Assembly: GCA_905331475.1 (NCBI GenBank)
Contig: CAJNYU010002045.1
Location: forward strand, 1-64,000
DNA length: 64,000 bases
Source of the DNA: Rotaria socialis
Lineage: Eukaryota > Rotifera > Eurotatoria > Philodinida > Philodinidae
Direction: 5' to 3'
Position numbers and translations under genes: made by a program. This document shows positions 54,601-64,000 of the stretch, one piece after another. The first letter of the stretch is position 1. Each line of letters starts with the position of its first letter. The notes beneath the pieces are model-generated. The model was not told where the DNA came from and made no database searches. It worked only from the letters and a program-made list of their open reading frames with translations.

Positions 54601-57600
54601 ATAAATATATTAATGAAAGAAAAGAATTCGAAGCAAAAATTAATATCTGCCAACAAAAACTTGGTAAATAAGAGGTTTTAATATTAGATGCATCCATAGG
54701 CATAGAAGGAATTTCTTCGATTTGTAAGCTTTTAGTTTTCTGGAGTTTAGGATATTAAAAAATCGTTTATTGAAGTTATCGTTTTCCTAGTATTGAAACC
54801 AAACAAAAACAATTAATTATTATAGAAAAAAAAGATTACTTCGTTGTTTTGTTCAAATCAATTTTTAGCGATATGAAATGATGAAAAAGATAGCAGAAAA
54901 CCTATAGCAGTATTATTGACAACTGAATAGTAGTGAATAATCATCTTCGTGCATATGTCAGGATTTAACGCATTAGAAAATGACACATGAACATCAAAAT
55001 TTCTTCGAGTAGAAATGATACATTACATTGCTGAATCGATCTTTACAGAATATTTTGCTATTCAATCAATGATTTTAATATTTTACAGTAAGCTCCCTTA
55101 CTTAAGTACAATTTTACCTGACTCTCATCTATTAAGAATTGTTAATCCCTAGTCAACTCTCCCTAGAAGAATCCCCAGGGAGTCCCTAGGGATTTCGTTA
55201 TTTTACGGGGACTCCCCGGAGAGTCGTTGGGGGATAGTCGATTAGGGAATCTGGTCTCAATAGCTAATGACAGATTTCAAATGTTTCTTAAATCGAATTC
55301 AACAAAATGTTTAGGCTTGCCACACATATGTACCACTGAATACATTTCTTAATGATTTTTTTGAATTAAAACATTATGTGTTGTATCAATTTTGATACAT
55401 ATTACGATAATTTATTTGCATCAAGAAACAGATTACACCACAAGTAAGAAAGGAAAAACATTGAATGAGTAACATAATAGTATCGATAAAGAAAAAAAAG
55501 AATTCAAAACAGAAATCAAGAGGAGTTCACATATGAATAACATCTAGATTAGTATAGAATGAAAAACATTAAATGTGTAACATAATAGTATCGATAAAGA
55601 AAAAAAGGAATTCAAAACAGAAATCAAGAGTCCACATATGAATAACATCTAGATTATTATGGTATGAAAAACATTGAATATTCTGAAGCATACAAAAATA
55701 TCTACTTTCTACATTACATTTTTTTAATAAGGAAGTATATTGGTATAACTAACAAAGGAATAAATTTCCATACACCCTTGGTATTCCATTGGAGATTCTT
55801 CAAAATAGCTTGATTTTCTTCTTCCTCGTATGTGATTTGTTTTGAGTTTAACAGTTGTTCTTCGAGAAATAAACATTTCTTTTTAAATTCTAAACATTCT
55901 TGTGTTTTCTCTTGTAATATTTTTTCTTTTTCTTCAATAATTTGATCTTTCTCTTCAATAGCTTGTTGTTTTTCTTCAATAGTTTGTTGTTTTTCTTCAA
56001 TAATTTGATCTTTCTCTTCAATAGCTTGTTGTTTTTCTTCAATGGCTTTCGTTTTCTGTTTCAGCGCTTGCTCATTTACTGAATCCAATCGTTCTAAAGC
56101 ATGTATGATTTCATTCACATTTTTCTTTTGTACATTCACAATGTCGTCCTAAAAAAAGTGAAACAACTTAATTTTTGTATAATTGCAAAATCTACCTACC
56201 ATTATTCACGCACTAAGACTAGCTATTTCACAGATCAAAGCTGATGTTCACTATTTAATTCAAACAGGAAGACATGTCAATGAAAGTTAAAAGATAAATA
56301 AATACATACGATATGTCGTGGTTTGCACATTATAACAATTAAAATGTGAATCTGTCCAGAGTAAAGAATTCATCGCTGTATATATGTATCAGTCACGGCG
56401 AAGTGGACAAAGAAAAGTCACATAAAGAAAGAATACACCCTTAACACTTGAGCTAATTCACGTTATTGCCGTCTGATTTGTCCATGTCTTTCACTTAGTG
56501 ACGATGATTATAGTGTTATCAATAAACAATGAACCGCAGTCATTGTTTGAGACAATGAAGTAAAAAAACATTGATCAGTAATGCCATCTATTCCTAAAAC
56601 AAATTCATCTTCTTGTTCAATTAGCTGATTAATTTAGCGTATAAGTAAATATATTCTTGACTTTCATGTGATGAATAGGGGTGCCAATTTACATTTTATT
56701 TAATTTAAATTTAACTTCTTGAAAAGTTAATTTAATTTTAAATTAAATTCTATTAAGTTAAATTTAAAATAAATTTAAATTCTTCTGATGCAAAAATTTA
56801 ATCTCGAGAGATTTAATGAACTATTGATAAGCAATATAAAAACGGTTTAACATTTTATTATATGAGTATTTGTTTTGATTATTTCTTGGTATAAAGAAAT
56901 ATCATGTAATTGGCATTGATGAATTTGTAGATCAAATGTACTGAAAATTATGCATATAAAACTTTTTGCTTACAACTCAGTTTCTCATATATTGGATTCA
57001 ATTAAAAATGAGTTAAGACGATTCTGACAGCAATGTATCATGAATAAATATAAATAAAAATAATCAAGACATGTTAATAAATACCATTTATTTCAATTAT
57101 TCTTCATTAAAAATAATTCGTATAGCAGATTTTAAGAAGGGTATACTTTCACTTGATTGCCGATAAATTTTCTATGTCAATTGATATTTTTTTCTCTCAA
57201 TAAATTGCTACTTTCAAAATGTTTCCGAAGAAAAATTGACAAGTAATATTTTTATCTAAGCCTACTTAAGATTTACATCAATATGCTAAGAAAAGTAAAT
57301 TGAATATTCTATAGAAAAAAACAATCTATTTAATTATTTAGTAACTAATTCAATGTAAATGAAAATGAAAATTAACATCAATGTTCAATTAGGTTTATTG
57401 ATAATTTACGAAAGAAACATGTCTGTTTGGAAAATAATCTTCAGGAAATAAATCGTTTCAATATGAATCACATAGGATTCGATTTATTTTATCTCAAATA
57501 AATTAGTATCATAATATAATATAAGTATCTCTTCACAAAAATATTTCAATCAATTGGTTCAGTTTTATTATTTTCCCCTTTCTCATACATTGTTTATTTC

Positions 57601-60485
57601 ACTGAGAAAATTAGTTTCATTTCCGATACAACAAAAAGTTCTAGTAGTATTCAACTGAATTCATTCTAGAATGCTAATATATCAAGTAGTTTATTTTGAA
57701 ATTTTATATTAAAAGATATAATAATCAATAAACATCATTTAACTGCTAATTAAAACATAAATAGCATTGCTATACTAACCCATTCGATCTTTCATAGGAG
57801 CTTAAACAATAAATAATTTGATGAATATTCCTGAATTTTATAATAATGAAATTGATTTTTAATCAAAATTATGAATTTGAATAGATGAAAATGTTCGTTT
57901 TTTGATTAATGTAATTGAAGTGTATCAACTTTTATATGCCTTTAATCGTTAAAAATGCCATTTGCGTCGTGTTTTTCATATCTAATTCATGAAAACGAAG
58001 AATTATTTTTTTTTAAATCTAGGCATAACTTCTGGTCTATTTGCTATTGTTTTTGAATTATAGGACAACCATTATTCTTGGTGGACATGAATTGACAAAA
58101 AGTTTTAAATTATTTTCAAGGCGCATCTCCAAATTGATCTCAGGCGATGATGTTCGCGATGATGATGATGATGATGATGAAACTGAGTCGCAACATTATC
58201 AACAATTACTTAAAAGCATAAAATTAATCAATACATGTTTTAATATTAGTTCCAAGGCACCAGCCATCATCGGCGAGTGCGGCTTTGATTGTATTGTCGA
58301 GCGGGTTCCTGATGATGAAATTATTGTGATTATACAACATGTAAAAAATTTGCACAAATGGGATATTATAACTGGAGTTATGGTTATAAGACTTTCAAAT
58401 GAAAATTCTTCGTTTGCTGTTGATCAAACTATTACGACAACTTCGCATATCAACTGGTTCGAAACTTTTTACTTCGTGCAGAGTTGATGAAAATTACATC
58501 AATCGAAAGAGCGTAAAAAACTGAGTATATGTTGAAATTTTCCCAGATGGGTATGTTCAGGTCCCCAGCAATTATTTTTGAGAAACGATTCTCTAACAAG
58601 AACCATGTAAGCATTTTTTTTGCTCTCTTCTCCTTCTTTTTTATGCACATGCACATGCTCTCTTGCATAGGGCTACTCACATAGGACGTATTCAATCGAT
58701 AAGGAAAGAAAAGGAAAAGGAACGACACAAACGCATAATAACAAAAAAATATCAGTTCATCATTTGAACTTTCTTTCACAGTTACATGCAATACGCACGA
58801 GANNNNNNNNNNNNNNNNNNNNNNNNNNNNNNNNNNNNNNNNNNNNNNNNNNNNNNNNNNNNNNNNNNNNNNNNNNNNNNNNNNNNNNNNNNNNNNNNNN
58901 NNATTTATTATAAATATATATATTTCTATTGAATTACTTGTTGTTGAAGTTGTTGTTGCATATCACCAAAATTTAAAGTATCCATACCTGGCATACCACC
59001 AAGACCGAATGGAAAATTGCCAACTGGATTTGGTTGTTGAGTTGGAACTGTACGCGTAGTAGGCTAGAAAATGTTAATAGTTATTATTTTCAAATAATAA
59101 TTTCTATCTGAATAAATTTCGAATTCGATCAAAGCATTCATTAATTCGATGACTAGTATGATTTTTAAATAAATTTAAGGATCAAATTTAAAAAATCATT
59201 ACGGTACCTGTAACAAATCTTCACGTACCAGCTCTTTTTTTATTTTTGAAGCTCAAATTCTCTGCATTGTCTATCTTTCAGAACTGATTTAAATCTCTAA
59301 ATCAATGCTATTCCAATCATAAAATTTAGATTTTGTTATAGATTAAAAATGAAGATAACGAAGAAAAATATTTATTGAGCACCTATTGAATCAAATTCAA
59401 AATAGACTGAAGTCAATCTATGATTTTCTGATTAATCAATCTCGTTTTCATCGAAAGAATGTGTCGAAGGGTACTGACTTTAACTATGAGAAGTTGCCAA
59501 ATAATAAACCGTTTGTATTCTAGCGTATGGATAAGCAGCAAGAAGACAGTAAATTTTTGTTTAAGACCATTTTTTCTTCCATAGAGAATAGAACTATTCT
59601 ACTTTATTCTCGAGACACAGATTAATATCGAAACATTAAAGTCGTCAAGATAATTCTTTTCTGAATCATAAACAACTAGATGTATTAAACAATCTGAGTA
59701 GTTCCAGACTGAAGATAGAAAATAGTGGTTTAATCTGAAAAAAACATTGAATAAAATCTAAGATGATTTCCTAGGCTCATATTCAAAACTTGTGTGATCC
59801 ATAGCGCACTTTTTACAAGTCTTCGATGAATAAACAACAGTCTAGTAGAGAACATGTTCTCCTTAATCACGCTATAATTACAGTGTTTGTGTTGTTAATG
59901 AAATACGCGTTTGTTTAGCAGAGAGCGTATGTTAGATGATTTATAGGTTTTATCATATTTCAATGTTGTCGTTTACAATTACATTGTAATATCTCAGATC
60001 ATTTGTATATTTACTTCGGGTTGAACTCGAGGAGGTGTTGAGCTAGCGGCTGTATTTGAATTTGTATCCGATTTTGGTGCTCGAATAACTAAATGAATAG
60101 TTACACCATCTTTTATATCTATTTATCAAACAAAATTTGTAGTTAAGAAAATAATTATTTCATTTTTTCTACCATGCTTTTTAAGATCTTCATCATCCTT
60201 TAGAATTTTACCAGAATAAATCAGACAAATTTGATCAACCGACGAGTTAAATTCTTTGGCGACTTGATCTTTGAACTAGCGAAATGAAGAAAACAAAAAT
60301 TCCTCTGATATTTTCTTGTATGAAAACAAAATCACCTCTTTAACAGTTGACGATGCATCAATTGATATATCCTTTTTATCTTTTGGAGTTTTAATTGTTA
60401 ATTTAAGTTTCGAATTTGTAGTTGTCTGTGAATTTTGACTGATAGTAGGAGTATCATTATTACTTGCATCCATTTGTTCACTCAT
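51630..60485 (-). CDS. UBQLN: Ubiquilin (UBL-STI1-UBA proteasome shuttle factor)
   Basis: Twelve exons in transcript order: 60336-60485, 60173-60275, 60015-60118, 58938-59063, 53816-53941, 53624-53752, 52804-52924, 52264-52743, 52168-52210, 51897-52101, 51748-51832, 51630-51691. All phases agree, giving about 577 residues, close to human UBQLN1. A UBL domain starts near residue 27 ([37 protein letters not shown]). STI1-like repeats follow ([54 protein letters not shown]), with a second pair after a Ser/Thr/Pro linker. A C-terminal UBA occupies about 529-577 ([16 protein letters not shown]). It carries ubiquitinated clients to the proteasome in the cytosol. The Met at 60485 was preferred over 60554 because a splice-like AG lies between them. 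Intron 4 is anomalous at 5.0 kb. Confidence 0.95.
53960..53960. other. Single-N assembly join
   Basis: One N lies directly before a repeat copy, the same pattern as at 3071. This suggests contigs were joined at a repeat end. Confidence 0.75.
53961..54103 (+). repeat. 143-bp direct repeat, copy 1
   Basis: Matches 59267-59409 with about four substitutions in 143 bp. It starts right after the N and ends exactly where the RAD50-like reading frame begins. Confidence 0.9.
54104..54663 (+). pseudogene. RAD50: RAD50 zinc-hook fragment
   Basis: Two exon pieces, 54104-54200 and 54252-54663, are separated by a 51-bp GT..AG intron that splices in frame. The translation reads through [16 protein letters not shown] into the zinc-hook motif CCPLC, then [20 protein letters not shown] and [20 protein letters not shown]. 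This parallels the human RAD50 hook CCPVC followed by the [21 protein letters not shown] block. A one-base shortage in an A-run near 54490-54497 shifts the frame; after it the match continues to a donor-like site at 54663. RAD50 is the SMC-like ATPase of the MRN double-strand-break repair complex, and the hook joins two coiled coils through zinc. ATPase domains are absent, so this is an isolated fragment. It could alternatively be the edge of a real gene in a misplaced contig. Confidence 0.8.
55135..55255. repeat. GC-richer block of GGGAGTCCC/CCCTAGGGA units
   Basis: Several near-palindromic units built from GACTCCC, CCCCAGGGAGTCCC and CCCTAGGGA are packed into about 120 bp. They stand out from the AT-rich surroundings. 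This could be a small foldback element. Confidence 0.55.
55453..55680. repeat. Tandem repeat of about 105-108 bp, two copies plus a stub
   Basis: Copies start with GAAAAACATT at about 55453 and 55561, and a third partial start is at 55666. Units differ by small indels and substitutions. They lie just 3' of the coiled-coil ORF. Confidence 0.85.
55714..56148 (-). CDS. Tail-anchored coiled-coil protein, terminal exon
   Basis: An open terminal exon of 144 codons begins at a TTTTTTAG acceptor (exon start 56148) and reads [15 protein letters not shown]. No in-frame ATG fits near the start, so an upstream exon must exist but was not identified. The centre is a 7-residue repeat of the form IEEKQQA / IEEKDQI repeated about seven times, which predicts a long coiled coil. 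The end is a hydrophobic segment ([15 protein letters not shown]) and a short Lys tail, which fits a C-terminal membrane anchor. The frame is antisense to the RAD50 piece and sense to ubiquilin, inside ubiquilin intron 4. Function is unknown; GIMAP-like proteins share coiled coil plus anchor, but no GTPase part is seen. Confidence 0.55.
   Translation of the reverse strand, partial: DDIVNVQKKNVNEIIHALERLDSVNEQALKQKTKAIEEKQQAIEEKDQIIEEKQQTIEEKQQAIEEKDQIIEEKEKILQEKTQECLEFKKKCLFLEEQLLNSKQITYEEEENQAILKNLQWNTKGVWKFIPLLVIPIYFLIKKM
56690..56790. repeat. AT-only palindromic low-complexity tract
   Basis: Repeated AATTTAAATT / TTAATTTAATT units in both orientations over about 100 bp can form hairpins. 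It is probably simple sequence. Confidence 0.6.
58065..58487 (+). CDS. Hypothetical acidic protein, possible terminal exon
   Basis: An open frame ends at 58487. It may start at an AG acceptor near 58064 (TTATAG before GACAACC); upstream the frame stays open to 58041. It encodes about 140 residues with a DDDDDDDE run from a GAT microsatellite and then a mixed alpha/beta-like sequence ([16 protein letters not shown]). Local GC is higher than the flanks around 58260-58330, which supports coding. I recognise no family. It lies 315 bp before the N gap, so the rest of a gene may be missing. Confidence 0.35.
   Translation, partial: TTIILGGHELTKSFKLFSRRISKLISGDDVRDDDDDDDETESQHYQQLLKSIKLINTCFNISSKAPAIIGECGFDCIVERVPDDEIIVIIQHVKNLHKWDIITGVMVIRLSNENSSFAVDQTITTTSHINWFETFYFVQS
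58803..58902. other. Assembly gap (100 N)
   Basis: Exactly 100 N, a conventional size for a gap of unknown length, 35 bp from a ubiquilin exon border. Confidence 0.95.
59064..60014 (-). other. Ubiquilin intron 3
   Basis: Intron of 951 bp holding the second copy of the 143-bp repeat (59267-59409). Nothing else was recognised. Confidence 0.7.
59267..59409 (+). repeat. 143-bp direct repeat, copy 2
   Basis: Second copy of the repeat at 53961-54103, located in ubiquilin intron 3. Flanking sequences of the two copies differ. Confidence 0.9.
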
Positions 60486-60716
60486 TGTTTTCTTCTTTTC
60501 TTGTTCTAACTCAAAAGAATCACTCAAATGGATGAAATCTACAATAGACGACAAAAAAAAACAAAAAGAAATCTTTTAAATCATTCTTGATGATCACATT
60601 TATTTTATGTGTTTCATGAAAATTTTTATTATCTCACAAAGAAAAAGAACAACATTTAAAGACAACAAAAAAGAAAAAGTAGCCTGATTATACAACGAGA
60701 TAACCGGATCGATGTT
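60486..60716 (-). promoter_or_regulatory. Short PRPF8-ubiquilin spacer
   Basis: The 231 bp between the PRPF8 stop and the ubiquilin Met must hold the PRPF8 3' end and the ubiquilin 5' UTR. A TTGTAG near 60542 could be the 3' end of a 5'-UTR intron or a trans-splice acceptor. No promoter motif is clear. Confidence 0.4.

Positions 60717-64000
<3,284 letters not shown>

Larger units (their letters stand above)
53942..58937 (-). other. Anomalous 5-kb intron 4 of ubiquilin, bounded by N join and N gap
   Basis: Other introns of this gene are at most about 950 bp; this one is 4,996 bp. It contains a single N at 53960, the N gap 58803-58902, a RAD50 fragment, tandem repeats, a coiled-coil ORF and a hypothetical ORF. 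The flanking exons still splice in phase. The 4.8 kb piece 53961-58802 may be a true insertion or a misplaced contig. Confidence 0.7.

Noticed and set aside
53961-59409. 143-bp direct repeats as LTRs of a retrotransposon
   Set aside because: No reverse transcriptase, integrase or gag between them. A ubiquilin exon and an N gap lie inside, so an LTR element is not supported.

Overview
This AT-rich window comes from an intron-rich animal genome, most likely a bdelloid rotifer. The reasons are orphan F-box/LRR-like genes, a lone bacterial-type glutathionylspermidine amidase inside an animal gene neighbourhood, and otherwise standard metazoan genes. The taxon is an inference. The sequence is a scaffold: single N joins lie at 3071 and 53960, and N gaps at 33887-34078 and 58803-58902.

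Layout. 1-3070 is a nest of inverted repeats. 4322-8026 (+) is a three-exon rhodopsin-class GPCR. 10441-14739 (-) is a ten-exon membralin (TMEM259). After a 3 kb divergent spacer, 17751-19298 (+) is a makorin-like RING/CCCH protein with an SR-rich N-terminus. 19909-24262 (+) is a decayed CCT4 chaperonin pseudogene. 25073-29001 (-) is a somatostatin/allatostatin-C-type GPCR. 30416-31399 (-) and 42819-44684 (-) are related F-box-like proteins. About 33449-34630 is a repeat element broken by a gap. 36301-39588 (+) is a five-exon U-box/VWA/Hint (Vint) fusion. 41040-41708 (+) is an intronless glutathionylspermidine amidase-like gene. 46482-49469 (-) is a complete TEAD/Scalloped transcription factor. 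51630-60485 (-) is a twelve-exon ubiquilin. 60717-64000 (-) is the C-terminal end of PRPF8, running off the window.

Exon models were built by hand from GT..AG sites and checked for phase. Membralin, makorin-like, both GPCRs, U-box/VWA/Vint, TEAD, ubiquilin and PRPF8 all join in frame.

The genes do not form one pathway. Four belong to protein quality control or ubiquitin signalling (membralin in ERAD, makorin-like E3, U-box protein, ubiquilin), which may be chance. The most unusual items are the U-box/VWA/Vint fusion, the amidase (probable horizontal transfer), the SR-type makorin, and a 5 kb intron of ubiquilin. That intron holds a RAD50 zinc-hook exon fragment, tandem repeats and a tail-anchored coiled-coil ORF, and is bounded by an N join and an N gap, so assembly error must be considered.
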